A stretch of DNA of 64,000 nt from Umezawaea tangerina (lineage in GTDB: Bacteria > Actinomycetota > Actinomycetes > Mycobacteriales > Pseudonocardiaceae). The notes beneath the pieces were generated by a model. The model was not told the DNA's origin. It did no database searches and saw only the letters and a list, made by a program, of their open reading frames with translations. The stretch is from positions 620,001 through 684,000 of the forward strand of contig NZ_PVTF01000001.1 in assembly GCF_003002815.1 (NCBI RefSeq), in the 5' to 3' direction. Shown here one piece after another: positions 45,974-56,011 of the stretch. A program made the translations under genes and the position numbers. The stretch's first letter is position 1; each line of letters starts with the position of its first letter.

Positions 45974-46081
45974 CCCTGGAACGCCGGCGCCCGGCTCCAC
46001 CCCTGGAACGCCGGCGCCCGGCTCCACCCCTGGAACGCCGGCGCCCGGCTCCACCCCTGGAACGCCGGCGCCCGGCTCCAC
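45974..46081. repeat. Four exact 27-bp tandem repeats upstream of M48 gene
   Basis: Four identical copies of a 27-base unit (beginning CCCTGGAACGCCGG, ending GGCTCCAC) run without interruption from 45974 to 46081. The period is a multiple of three and on the minus strand would read as WSRAPAFQG repeats in frame with the protease, but no start codon precedes them. The last unit supplies the CAGGGGG just upstream of the protease ATG. Confidence 0.95.
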
Positions 46082-46101
46082 TCGGTCGCCGGCCGGGGGA
46101 G

Positions 46102-46272
46102 CCTAGGGCGTGTGTCGAAGTCTCGTTCGATGGGAGTCGCGCCTGAGGTGGTTCCTGGCGGTGCGGCCGACTGGCCCGCATACCTCTGTTGTATGCGGGT
46201 CAGTCGGCCGTGCCCCCAGGGGCCGCCTCGGGCCCGGCTACCGCGAACACGGACTTCGACCCACGCCCTAGG
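46102..46272. mobile_element. MITE-like hairpin element
   Basis: A 171-base segment bounded by inverted repeats: CCTAGGGCGTGTGTCGAAGTC at the left and its near-complement GACTTCGACCCACGCCCTAGG at the right. It has a second long internal inverted repeat (GTGCGGCCGACTGGCCCGCATAC around a 7-base loop). It has no ORF. The CTAG at each end suggests insertion into a CTAG/TA target, as with IS5-family relatives (inference). Confidence 0.65.
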
Positions 46273-46283
46273 GCGCGGGTCCG

Positions 46284-47483
46284 CTACTCCAGGTACCGGA
46301 TGGTCACCAGGTCGCCCGCGGCCAGCTCGGTGGTGTCCTCGGGGACCTCGATGAGGCAGTTGGCGACCGCCAGCGCGGACAGCAGGTGCGATCCCGGTCC
46401 GCCGACCGGCGTGACGACCTCGCCGGACTCGGCGTCGTAGGCGCCCCGCCGGAACTGGGTGCGGCCCGCGGGGGAGGTGATGGCGGTGCTGATCCTGGCC
46501 CGCGCGGTGCGCCGCTCGACGGCGGCGAACCCCATCGACGCGAGCAGCGCGGGCCGCACGAACACCTCGAACGACACCTGCGCGCTCACCGGGTTGCCGG
46601 GCAGCGTCACCACGGCGACGCCCTGGTAGCGGCCTGCGCCCTGCGGCCCGCCGGGCTGCATCGCGACCTTCAGGAACTCCACGCCCCGCCCGGTGAAGGC
46701 GTCCTTGACCACCTCGTACGCCCCGGCGCTCACCCCGCCGGAGGTCAGCACCAGGTCGACCTCGCCCAGGTGCGGCTCGATGGCGGCGTGGAACGCGGCC
46801 ACGTCGTCGGGCACGAACCGCAGCAGCTCGGCCTCGCCGCCCGCCTCGCGCACGCCGGTGGCGAGCATCAGGCCGTTCGACTCGTAGATCTGCCCCGGCA
46901 GCAGCGGCTCGCCCGGCCCGACCAGCTCGGAGCCGGTGGACAGCACCAGCACCCTCGGCCGCCTGCGCACCGGCAGCCCGCCGAAGCCCAGCGCGCCCGC
47001 CAGCGCGAGCTGCGCGGGTCCGAGCACCCGACCGGCCCGGAGCACCAGCGCGCCGACGGCCACGTCGTCCGCGGCCCGCCGGACGTGCGTGCCCGCCTCG
47101 ACCGCCGTGCGCAGCAGCACCCGGTCGGTGCCGCCGTCGGTGTGCTCGACCTGGACCACCGCGTCCGCGCCCGCGGGCATCGGGGCACCGGTCATGATCC
47201 GGTGCGCGGTGCCGGCCTCCAGCGGGGCGACCTCGGTCATCCCCGCCGGGATGTCCTGCGCGACCGGCAGTGTGACGGGCGCCTCCACGACGTCCGAGGC
47301 GCGCACCGCGTACCCGTCCATGGCGGAGTTGTCGAACGGCGGGAGCGGGATGGGCGCCACCAGGTCCTCGGCCAGCACCAGACCGAGGCACTCGGCGATC
47401 GGCAGGACCCGGACGGGCATGATCCCGACGAGCCCGGCCACACGGGCCTGGTGCTCGGCGACGCTGGCGGGTGTTTTCGGCAC
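46284..47483 (-). CDS. moeA: Molybdopterin molybdenumtransferase
   Basis: A 399-residue protein that inserts molybdate into adenylated molybdopterin. Motifs are PLPPFDNSAMDGYAVRA (about residues 46-62), IMTGAPMPAGADAVVQVE, STGSELV, TSGGVSAGAYE and LPGNPVSAQVSFEVF. The GTG at 47483 has AGGATGG upstream. It corresponds to moeA2 of M. tuberculosis, located beside psd. It could serve the molybdenum hydroxylase suggested by the cox-like genes at 61.9-64 kb. Confidence 0.94.
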   Translation of the reverse strand: MPKTPASVAEHQARVAGLVGIMPVRVLPIAECLGLVLAEDLVAPIPLPPFDNSAMDGYAVRASDVVEAPVTLPVAQDIPAGMTEVAPLEAGTAHRIMTGAPMPAGADAVVQVEHTDGGTDRVLLRTAVEAGTHVRRAADDVAVGALVLRAGRVLGPAQLALAGALGFGGLPVRRRPRVLVLSTGSELVGPGEPLLPGQIYESNGLMLATGVREAGGEAELLRFVPDDVAAFHAAIEPHLGEVDLVLTSGGVSAGAYEVVKDAFTGRGVEFLKVAMQPGGPQGAGRYQGVAVVTLPGNPVSAQVSFEVFVRPALLASMGFAAVERRTARARISTAITSPAGRTQFRRGAYDAESGEVVTPVGGPGSHLLSALAVANCLIEVPEDTTELAAGDLVTIRYLE

Positions 47484-47550
47484 GGCACCATCCTGCCGGG
47501 CGCGTGCCAGACTGCTTCGACCGACACCGTGGTGAACAGGGGGAAGAACG

Positions 47551-48213
47551 TTGCAGGTCCGCACGCGTCACACGCCCACGTTCGGCGTCGCCCGGCTGGT
47601 GCTGGCCCCCGGCGAGCCGGTGCTGGTCGACCGCGCCGCGTTCGTCGCCAGCAGCTACGGCGTCTCCTTCGACCCGAAGCCGGGCCCGCCGTTCAAGGCG
47701 CAGGGCAAGGGCTCGCCCGCCGGGGTGTGCACGGCCAACCACGACGGCGGCTGGGTCGACGTGGCGCCGTCGCTGCCGGGCGACCTGCACGTGCTGGAGC
47801 TCGACGGCTCGGCGGGCTGGTGCGTCGCCAGGACCAGCTGGCTCGCGTCCGCGGGCACGGTGAGCATGGACCCGGCCGCGCCGCCGCTGCGCGCGCTGCA
47901 GGGCGGCGACGGCGGCTTCCTCAACTACGTGTTCGGGATCGGCCAGGTCGTGCTGACCTGCTACGGCACCCTCGACATCGTGCTGCTCAAGCCCGGTGAG
48001 CTGGTCAGCATCGCGGGCGGCCACGTCGTCGGCTTCCCCGAGTCGGTGCAGTGCAGGCTGCGCGCGCTCACCCCGGACGTGCCGCAGTCCATGCGCACCG
48101 GGGAGGGGCTGGCCTTCGACTTCGCGGGCCCCGGACTGGTGCTCACCCAGACGCGCAGCCCCCAGCACCTGGGCAGCTGGCTGCGGGGCAACCCGATCGG
48201 CTCCCGTTCATGA
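47551..48213 (+). CDS. AIM24 family protein
   Basis: A 220-residue beta-rich protein of the AIM24 family, with the typical Gly-rich repeats (GDGGFLNYVFGIGQVVLTCYG, SIAGGHVVGFPESV). The TTG start has GGGGGAAG four bases upstream. Bacterial members are uncharacterised. It is divergent from moeA and upstream of the cold-shock gene. Confidence 0.82.
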   Translation: MQVRTRHTPTFGVARLVLAPGEPVLVDRAAFVASSYGVSFDPKPGPPFKAQGKGSPAGVCTANHDGGWVDVAPSLPGDLHVLELDGSAGWCVARTSWLASAGTVSMDPAAPPLRALQGGDGGFLNYVFGIGQVVLTCYGTLDIVLLKPGELVSIAGGHVVGFPESVQCRLRALTPDVPQSMRTGEGLAFDFAGPGLVLTQTRSPQHLGSWLRGNPIGSRS

Positions 48214-48293
48214 CTCCGTAAGGAGGTACACGCGGGCTGTTCGTTCTTCTAGCGTTGCGGTTTGCCTCGCGTTTTTGCGCTTAGGAGGACGTC

Positions 48294-48500
48294 TTGGCGA
48301 TCGGCACGGTCAAGTGGTTCAACTCGGAAAAGGGCTACGGCTTCATCGCCACCGACGGAGGGCCCGACGTGTTCGTGCACTACTCCGCCATCCAGATGGA
48401 GGGGTTCCGCACCCTCGCCGAGGGGGACCGGGTCGAGTTCACGATCGAGGCGGGCCGCGACGGCCGCAGCCAGGCCTCGGAAGTGCGGCGCGCGTCGTGA
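48294..48500 (+). CDS. Cold-shock domain protein
   Basis: A 68-residue OB-fold nucleic-acid chaperone. RNP1 (KGYGFIA) and RNP2 (VFVHYSAI) are both present after [12 protein letters not shown] start with AGGAGG at ideal spacing. The 80-base leader is T-rich compared with its surroundings, as is common for csp mRNAs. Confidence 0.95.
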   Translation: MAIGTVKWFNSEKGYGFIATDGGPDVFVHYSAIQMEGFRTLAEGDRVEFTIEAGRDGRSQASEVRRAS

Positions 48501-48574
48501 TCCGCCGCAGGTGAACGCGCTGCTTCGGTGGAACCGCCCGCGGCCCCGATCAAGCGGGCGTTAGGCTGCCCCGC

Positions 48575-49954
48575 GTGTCGGAGGACCTGAGCGGGCGGCG
48601 GCTTGGCCATTACCGGATCGATGGCGTCCTCGGCCGGGGCGGCATGTCCGTGACCTACCGGGCCACGGACGTCAGACTCGGCCGCAAGGTCGCGCTGAAG
48701 GTCATCGGTGAGCACCTCACCGCTGACGCCGAGTTCCGCGAGCGCTTCGTCGACGAGGCCCGCAACACCTCGGCGATCGACCACGCGAACATCGTGCCGC
48801 TCTACGACTTCGACGAGGTCGACGGGCTGCTCTACATCGCCATGCGGCTGGTCGACGGGTCCGACCTGGCCAGCCACATCAAGGACGGGCCGCTCTCGCC
48901 CGCGCGCACGCTGACGCTGCTCGGCCAGGTCGCCGAGGCGCTCGACATGCTGCACGGCAAGGGGCTCGTGCACCTGGACGTGAAACCGGCGAACGTGCTG
49001 GTCACGACCAAGGAGGCGGTGCGCGAGCACGTCTACCTCGCCGACTTCGGCCTGACCAGGCGCGGGGCCACCGGCCACCGCACCCGCACCGGCGACTTCC
49101 TCGGCTCGCCGACCTACGCGGCGCCCGAGCACCTGCGCGGCGAGCCGGTCGACGGCCGCACCGACGCCTACGCGCTGGCCTGCATGCTCTACGCGTGCCT
49201 GAGCGGCAGGCCGCCGTTCCAGGGCGGCGTGCAGGACGTGATCCAGGGCCACCTCGCCCAGGAGATCCCGCCGCTGAGCTCGCTGGTGGTGCTGCCGCCC
49301 GCGATCGACGACGTGCTGCGCCGGGGCACCGCGAAGGACCCGAACCAGCGGTTCGCCACCTGCCAGGAGTTCATCAACGCCGCCCGCGGCGCGCTCGCCC
49401 AGGTGCAGCGGCCGGGCAACCCGCCGGAGCGCAGGCAGCCCGGTTCGGCCCAGTCCGGAGCCGGCCAGTCCGGCGGCTCGCAGCCGCCGTCCGGGTCGAT
49501 CCCGGTGCAGCAGCCGGTCGCGCAGCCCCAGCAGCCGGCCGCGGGTCCGCCCAGCGGCGGCGTGCCCGTCCAGCAGTACCAGCAGCAGCCGCAACAGCCC
49601 CAGCAACCGCAGCAGCAGGTCCGCCCGCCCGCGTACCCGCAGCAGCCCCCGTCGCCCTACCAGCAGCAGCACCCCGGCTCCCAGGACCCGGTCCGGCTGC
49701 GCCCGCCCGCCCCGATCGGCACCAGCGCGTTCGGCAGCACGGCGAACACCCGGCCGGTGTGGTTCCTGCCGGTCGTGGTCGGCGTGATCGCGGTCGCGCT
49801 CGTCGTGATCCTGGTGATCCTGCTGTCGCCCAGCGACGAGCCGCCGAGCGACTCGCCGGGGTCGACGTCGACCAAGCAGTCCATCCAGGTCGGCGTGCCC
49901 TCCGGGAGCAGCAAGCCGCTGCCCACCAGCGTGCCCGTGAAGACCAGCCGCTGA
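48575..49954 (+). CDS. Membrane Ser/Thr protein kinase with HLD catalytic loop
   Basis: A 459-residue PknB-type kinase. Features include the glycine loop LGRGGMSVTYRA, ATP lysine Lys42 (VALKV), catalytic loop VHLDVKPANVL with Asp135, DFG at 157-159 and the APE-like YAAPEHLRG. The HRD arginine is replaced by Leu, so activation-loop phosphorylation may not control it. A Pro/Gln-rich linker (about 280-375), one transmembrane helix (about 388-410) and a short Ser/Thr-rich outside tail follow, with no PASTA domains. GTG start. It lies just upstream of groEL. Confidence 0.92.
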   Translation: MSEDLSGRRLGHYRIDGVLGRGGMSVTYRATDVRLGRKVALKVIGEHLTADAEFRERFVDEARNTSAIDHANIVPLYDFDEVDGLLYIAMRLVDGSDLASHIKDGPLSPARTLTLLGQVAEALDMLHGKGLVHLDVKPANVLVTTKEAVREHVYLADFGLTRRGATGHRTRTGDFLGSPTYAAPEHLRGEPVDGRTDAYALACMLYACLSGRPPFQGGVQDVIQGHLAQEIPPLSSLVVLPPAIDDVLRRGTAKDPNQRFATCQEFINAARGALAQVQRPGNPPERRQPGSAQSGAGQSGGSQPPSGSIPVQQPVAQPQQPAAGPPSGGVPVQQYQQQPQQPQQPQQQVRPPAYPQQPPSPYQQQHPGSQDPVRLRPPAPIGTSAFGSTANTRPVWFLPVVVGVIAVALVVILVILLSPSDEPPSDSPGSTSTKQSIQVGVPSGSSKPLPTSVPVKTSR

Positions 49955-49963
49955 CCTGCGCTT

Positions 49964-49990
49964 CTTGCACTCGACCCGGTCGAGTGCTAA
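49964..49990. promoter_or_regulatory. CIRCE element 1 (HrcA operator)
   Basis: CTTGCACTC, nine bases, GAGTGCTAA: close to the CIRCE consensus TTAGCACTC-N9-GAGTGCTAA with an imperfect left arm. It is located upstream of groEL. Confidence 0.9.
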
Positions 49991-49997
49991 ACACGAA

Positions 49998-50024
49998 CTG
50001 GCACTCGGACCACCCGAGTGCCAG
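49998..50024. promoter_or_regulatory. CIRCE element 2 (HrcA operator)
   Basis: CTGGCACTC, nine bases, GAGTGCCAG: a perfect inverted repeat matching CIRCE, spaced 34 bases (about three helical turns) from the first element. Confidence 0.92.
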
Positions 50025-50151
50025 CACGCGGGCTAGGACGGTGAGGCCCGCCCCGGTTCTCCGGGGCAGGTCGTCCGTCGCGGGCACCATCCTGGCCAAG
50101 CACCGTGTTCCGCTGTGGACGCACGTCCGCAGTGGCCCCAATATCCTTTAA

Positions 50152-51792
<1,641 letters not shown>

Positions 51793-51822
51793 TCCACTGA
51801 GGCCCATCGCTTAGACCCACTT

Positions 51823-51859
51823 CGAAGGCCCCGAACCGGATTCCGGTTCGGGGCCTTCG
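51823..51859 (+). terminator. groEL terminator
   Basis: CGAAGGCCCCGAACCGGA and its exact complement form an 18-bp hairpin 30 bases after the groEL stop. Confidence 0.88.
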
Positions 51860-51943
51860 TGTTCGCCGAGCGTTGGTGCCGTGCGTCGGAGAACGGCGAT
51901 ACGCCCCCAGACCCGCTGGTACGCAACGGAAGCACGCAAGCGC

Positions 51944-52056
51944 GGTCGATTTTACTTGGGGTTTTTGGGCCTACAATTAGTCGGCGGGCAGGCTCTACCA
52001 CCTGCCCTTTTTCGCCCGACGAGGCCCAAAAAGAGGGGCCCCAAGTCAAATCGACC
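51944..52056. repeat. Complex hairpin element between groEL and CHAT gene
   Basis: A 113-base nested palindrome. The outer arms (GGTCGATTTTACTTGGGG against the end at 52056) pair at 17 of 18 positions. The next 11 bases (TTTTTGGGCCT) pair perfectly after a 6-base bulge on the right, and an inner stem GGGCAGG/CCTGCCC carries a short loop. The segment is distinctly AT-richer than its surroundings. It is either a MITE-like insertion or a structured RNA; no ORF. Confidence 0.6.
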
Positions 52057-52103
52057 ACACCCACCCACGCAACCACCGGGACGCCCACCCACCAGCAGCT
52101 CGC

Positions 52104-54680
52104 CTAGCTGTCCGCGCCGAAGCAGACGAACGGCCGCCGTAGGGGATCTGGGGCTGTTGCAGCAGCCAGGGCCTGTGCGGTCGTCCTGCCGGCAGCCAGG
52201 CCCTCGTAGAACAGTGCCATCGTGTCGGCGGCGGCTTTGTCGCCGACCTTGCTGACCGCCGACACCACCGTCCGCGACCCGCTCGCCAGCATCGCCCCCG
52301 CGAAACCCAACGCCTCGTCGCCCGGTCGGATGTGGCTCAGCGCCAGCTCGCACGAGGCCAGGACGACCTGTTCCGGTGGGTTCGGCAGTCGTGCGCTCTC
52401 GTGGGCGAACAGGGGGCCGTCGAAGAGTTCCAGCTTGGAGAAGAGGGCGTTGTCGGGGGCGTGGGTGCCGTGGGCGGCGATGTGGGCGAGGCGGGTGCCG
52501 TTCAGGGAGTCGAGGACAGCGGTCGCGGTGGCTTCCTTGCCCTCCAGCACGACCGCGTCCGGGTACGCCCGGTGCAGGGCGGCGATCTCGGCCGAGCCTT
52601 CCGGTAGTTCGGGGCCGCCGACCAGGACGACCCGGTGGGCGGACCTGGGGCCGGTCGTGGCGGTGGTCCAGGCGGTGGCGGAGGGGGCGACGACGACCGG
52701 GCGGCCGTGCAAGGACGGCAGTGCGGACCAGGGCACGGCGTAGAGGACGCCGGTGGGGACGACGACGAGGTCCCTGCCGTCCAGGACCCGGAGCAGGGGG
52801 TGGACGAGGGCGCGGTCGAGGGCGGCGGCGCGCAGCGAGGCGGAGGTGCTGACGGACCTCGCGAGCACGTCGGGGAGGTGGTCGGGGGCCAGGACGTCGA
52901 GGTCGGCGTGGAGCTGCCTGGTCAGCTCGGCGACCTCGTCGGCGGGGCCGAGCGCGTGCAGGGTGGCGGTGTCGTCGGTGAGGACGACGGCGTGGAGGGT
53001 GCCGTCGTTGCGGGTGTAGCTGACCACGGCCCGGCCGCGCAGGAGCGGGGTGACGTCGGCGGAGGTGGTGACGGGCCGGGGTCGGCCCCAGGGGCTGGTG
53101 TGCCAGCCGAGGCGGGAGACCTCCTGGCGCAGTGCTTCGAGGCGCCGCTCCAGCTCGGCGACGGGGCGTCGGTCCAACCTGGAGTGCTGGAGGCTCCGGC
53201 TGACCGAACGGGCCTCGGCGACCCGCCTGGCGAGCACCGGGTCGTCGATGGCGGGCAGCGGTTCGTAGCGGTAGACCTGCGCCCTGGTCCGCTCCAGCCA
53301 GTCGAACGCCTCCGTCGGCGACGGGGGAGTGGCGGCGAGGGTCAGGCTCACGGCGAGGTCGCCGAGCTCGCGGCCGTGCACGGCGGTGCCGCACAGCAGG
53401 TCGAGGCCGCCCATGCGGTCGCGGACGCGGCCCAGCTCGGTGAGGCCCTGCCGGGCCTGGGCCAGCGCGGTGCCGGGGTCGCCCGCGGCGACGGCCCGTT
53501 CGGCCAGGCACAGGTGGTGGAGCATGACGTGGTCGATCGGCGCGCCCGGCCGCGGCACGGGGATCGCGGCGGACGGGGCGCGGGAGCCGCGGCGCAGCGC
53601 CAGCCTGGCGGCGAGCATCGTGGCGACGGCGGCCTCGTCGGGCAGGCCCGCGTCGTGCAGGCGGGCGGCCAGCCGGTCGAACCGGCGCGGGGTGACCGAC
53701 CCCGAGTACTCGGCCTCGGCCCGGAGCCTGGTCAGCGCGGCGACCTCGGCCCACGGCTTGCTGCCGCGCCGGGCGAAGCGCCGCTGGGCCTGGGCGGCGA
53801 GCTCGCGGGCGCCGGGGCGGTCGCCGAGCAGGAGCGCGGCGGCCGCGCGGGCCAGCTCGGCCTCGGCCAGGTCCTGGCCCACCCGGTGCCTGCGCAGCAC
53901 GGGCAGCGCGTCGTCGAGGTGCTCGGCGGCCTCCTGGGCCAGTCCGGCGGAGAGCATCGCCCGCGCCTGGTCGACCCGCAGCCGCGGGACGAGGTCGGGG
54001 GCGAGCAGGCGCAACGCCCGGTCGGCGTCCTCGTAGTGCCCGAGCGCGGTGGGGACGTCCCCGGTCAGCTGCGCGATGTCACCGAGGTTGTTGCGGGCCT
54101 TGGCCCTCATCAGCGGCAGGTCCTCGGCGTCGGCGAGGGCGATCGTCCGCCACATGTCCTGCTCGGCCTGCGCGGGTCTGCCGTAGGCGATCGAGGTGAG
54201 GCCGCGGTTCACCAGCGCGGTGGAGAGCGTGGAGGCGTCGACACCGGCGGCTTCCATCCGGGCCACGGACTCGTCGTAGAGCGCGATGGCCTCTTCGGTG
54301 CGGCCCGCGCGGTGCAGGATCAGGGCCCGCTGGTCCTGGACGACCGCGGGCAGGCCGTGGTCCTCGGGCAGCGCGGACACCAGGTCGTGGGCCGTGCCGA
54401 GGTGGGACAGGCCGTCGGCGACCGAGCCGGTCTCGGCCTCGGCGTAGGACAGCGTGATCAGGATCCGGATGCGCAGCGTGACGGCTTCGAGGTCGTCGGA
54501 CCCCGCGGGCAGCTCGCGGAGGGCTTGCCGGAGCAGTTTCGCCGCGTCGGCCGGTCGGCCCGCCGACGCCGCTCGGTAACCCCGCTTCCGCAGGGCCGTG
54601 GCGGCTTCGACACCGGCACGCGACGTCGCGGCGGTGACGTCCGTGTCGCGGAGAAGGGGCACCGACCAATCGCAGCACAC
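52104..54680 (-). CDS. TPR-CHAT domain protein (caspase-like protease fold)
   Basis: An 858-residue protein. About 600 residues of TPR-like helical repeats (for example AAKLLRQALRELP, EEAIALYDESVARMEAAG, ALGHYEDADRALRLL) are followed by a CHAT domain. The caspase-type dyad is visible as His737 (LAHIAAHGTH) and Cys777 (VVLASCELALS). CHAT proteases are often effectors activated by partner proteins. Here the upstream genes are a small beta-rich protein and an ECF-like sigma factor. The GTG at 54680 is tentative because no clear ribosome-binding site precedes it. There is no signal peptide, so it is cytosolic. Confidence 0.88.
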   Translation of the reverse strand: MCCDWSVPLLRDTDVTAATSRAGVEAATALRKRGYRAASAGRPADAAKLLRQALRELPAGSDDLEAVTLRIRILITLSYAEAETGSVADGLSHLGTAHDLVSALPEDHGLPAVVQDQRALILHRAGRTEEAIALYDESVARMEAAGVDASTLSTALVNRGLTSIAYGRPAQAEQDMWRTIALADAEDLPLMRAKARNNLGDIAQLTGDVPTALGHYEDADRALRLLAPDLVPRLRVDQARAMLSAGLAQEAAEHLDDALPVLRRHRVGQDLAEAELARAAAALLLGDRPGARELAAQAQRRFARRGSKPWAEVAALTRLRAEAEYSGSVTPRRFDRLAARLHDAGLPDEAAVATMLAARLALRRGSRAPSAAIPVPRPGAPIDHVMLHHLCLAERAVAAGDPGTALAQARQGLTELGRVRDRMGGLDLLCGTAVHGRELGDLAVSLTLAATPPSPTEAFDWLERTRAQVYRYEPLPAIDDPVLARRVAEARSVSRSLQHSRLDRRPVAELERRLEALRQEVSRLGWHTSPWGRPRPVTTSADVTPLLRGRAVVSYTRNDGTLHAVVLTDDTATLHALGPADEVAELTRQLHADLDVLAPDHLPDVLARSVSTSASLRAAALDRALVHPLLRVLDGRDLVVVPTGVLYAVPWSALPSLHGRPVVVAPSATAWTTATTGPRSAHRVVLVGGPELPEGSAEIAALHRAYPDAVVLEGKEATATAVLDSLNGTRLAHIAAHGTHAPDNALFSKLELFDGPLFAHESARLPNPPEQVVLASCELALSHIRPGDEALGFAGAMLASGSRTVVSAVSKVGDKAAADTMALFYEGLAAGRTTAQALAAATAPDPLRRPFVCFGADS

Positions 54681-54775
54681 GGACCGTGATCGGTGCGCCC
54701 GCCGTTGGTTGGTGATGATGGTCCGAACGGGGCACGTTCGGATCGTCCGAACTCGTGCACGGTGCGTGACGGTGG

Positions 54776-55261
54776 CTACAGCATGATCGTGGGTGTGACG
54801 ACCGTGCGACCCCTTTCACCTCGGGCGTTCACCAGGTGCACCACGATCTGGGTGGTCCCGGTGGGCACGTCGGGCAGCACGAAGCGGCCGCCGTCGTCGG
54901 CTGTCGTCGTGGTCGACTCGTGCTCGGCGACCCGGACCTCCACCGTGTGCTCGCCCGCGGGCACCAGCCAGCCGTCGATGCGGTGGCGCGCGCCGGTCGA
55001 GGTGAAGTTGACCATCAGCGTCAGGTTGTCCACCGTGAACGTGATGGTGCCGGGCTGGCCGCCGCGGACGCCCGCGAGCGATCCGGCGCGCTCCCACCTG
55101 GCGACCTCGACGTCGAGGTCCTCCAAGGCGATCGCGAACTGGATGCGTTCCACGAGATCCGCGGGTGGCGGGTCGAGCTCGTAGACCAGACGGTTCAGCT
55201 CCGAGAGGACGGCGGTGTCCTCGAAGCCCCTTGGGTCATCGCGCGGGTCGATGTCGTTCAC
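54776..55261 (-). CDS. Small beta-rich protein of the sigma-CHAT module
   Basis: A 161-residue acidic protein. The N-terminal third is helical (AVLSELNRLVYELDPPPADLVERIQFAI). The rest is predicted beta strands with a carboxypeptidase-regulatory/transthyretin-like pattern (VPAGEHTVEVRV, then GRFVLPDVPTGTTQIVVHL). The GTG has AAGGAGG at ideal spacing and overlaps the sigma stop (GTGA), so the two are translationally coupled. No transmembrane helix or zinc motif is seen, so it is not a classical anti-sigma factor, but position makes it a candidate regulator or CHAT partner. Confidence 0.75.
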   Translation of the reverse strand: MNDIDPRDDPRGFEDTAVLSELNRLVYELDPPPADLVERIQFAIALEDLDVEVARWERAGSLAGVRGGQPGTITFTVDNLTLMVNFTSTGARHRIDGWLVPAGEHTVEVRVAEHESTTTTADDGGRFVLPDVPTGTTQIVVHLVNARGERGRTVVTPTIML

Positions 55262-55863
55262 CGCGATCCTCCTTCCGCATCGAGATGTGTGCGCAGCGTC
55301 GTGAGGCACCTACCCCTGGTGGGGCCGATGCTGCCGCGCGGGATGGACAGCGCCTCGGCGACCGTGCGGTACTCCGCCCGGCCCGCGAGGACGGTGAGCC
55401 GGAGCAGCTCCTGGCACCTTTGCGACAAACGCCCGAAAGCCCGCCACAACCGGATGTCCCGGTCGTCGACGAGCGCTGCGTCCTCAGGCAGTCCGTGCGT
55501 GCTCTCCAGGTGGTCGGCCAGCTCGTCGGAGAGACCGGTCTCCCGCCTGGCCGGTGTCCAGGTGCGACGCGCCTCCCGGCGGGTGGTGACCACGAGCCAC
55601 CCCACCAGGGCACGCGGCTGCTCCAGCCGGTCGATGTGGCGCAGGAACGCGAGCCACACCGTCTGCACGACGTCCTCGGCGGTCGAGCGGTCGAGCCCGT
55701 GCCCCCTCGCCACGTGCCAGACCAGTGGTGAGAGGTCGGCGACGAGCACGTCCAAAGCGGACCGGTCGCCCCCACGGGCGGCGATCACGCAGGCGGCGTG
55801 CCGGTCCGTCCCCGCCAGGCCCTCCCACGGCGGGTGCTCGCCGGTAGTGCGCAGCTCGCCCAC
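55258..55863 (-). CDS. ECF-like sigma-70 family factor
   Basis: A 201-residue sigma factor with region 2 (ADLSPLVWHVARGHGLDRSTAEDVVQTVWLAFLRHI, about 42-78) and region 4 (LSQRCQELLRLTVLAG...YRTVAEALSIPRGSIGPTRGRCLTTLRTHL, about 143-195). GTG start with AGGAGGTGAGG upstream. It is coupled to the beta-rich protein and then the CHAT gene. ECF sigma genes next to CHAT proteins occur in other actinomycetes (from memory); the signal is unknown. Confidence 0.88.
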   Translation of the reverse strand: MGELRTTGEHPPWEGLAGTDRHAACVIAARGGDRSALDVLVADLSPLVWHVARGHGLDRSTAEDVVQTVWLAFLRHIDRLEQPRALVGWLVVTTRREARRTWTPARRETGLSDELADHLESTHGLPEDAALVDDRDIRLWRAFGRLSQRCQELLRLTVLAGRAEYRTVAEALSIPRGSIGPTRGRCLTTLRTHLDAEGGSR

Positions 55864-55902
55864 TTCCTCACCTCCTCCTCCACTGTCCCGCTCACCACCG
55901 AA

Positions 55903-55940
55903 GCGGCCCGCGGCGCCTCCCCCGAAGCGCCGCGGACCGC
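55903..55940 (-). terminator. Hairpin between microprotein and sigma gene
   Basis: GCGGCCCGCGGCGC pairs with GCGCCGCGGACCGC (one mismatch) around a 10-base loop. It lies 40 bases before the sigma start, downstream of the 41-residue ORF. It could be an attenuator or terminator giving unequal expression. Confidence 0.55.
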
Positions 55941-56011
55941 CCCTCCGCGGTGGTCTCCCCGATCGACACCCCTCGAAGCCGACCGACTCCCAACCGCCCC
56001 CCAGCGGTCGA

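Noticed and set aside
44577..46106. Plus-strand 509-codon ORF through the M48 gene and tandem repeats
   Set aside because: Composed almost wholly of Arg, Pro, Ala and Gly; complementary strand encodes a recognisable HELGHH protease.
45967..46140. Upstream extension of the M48 protein to include WSRAPAFQG repeats
   Set aside because: No ATG or GTG start in frame with a ribosome-binding site upstream of the repeats; a good start lies after them.
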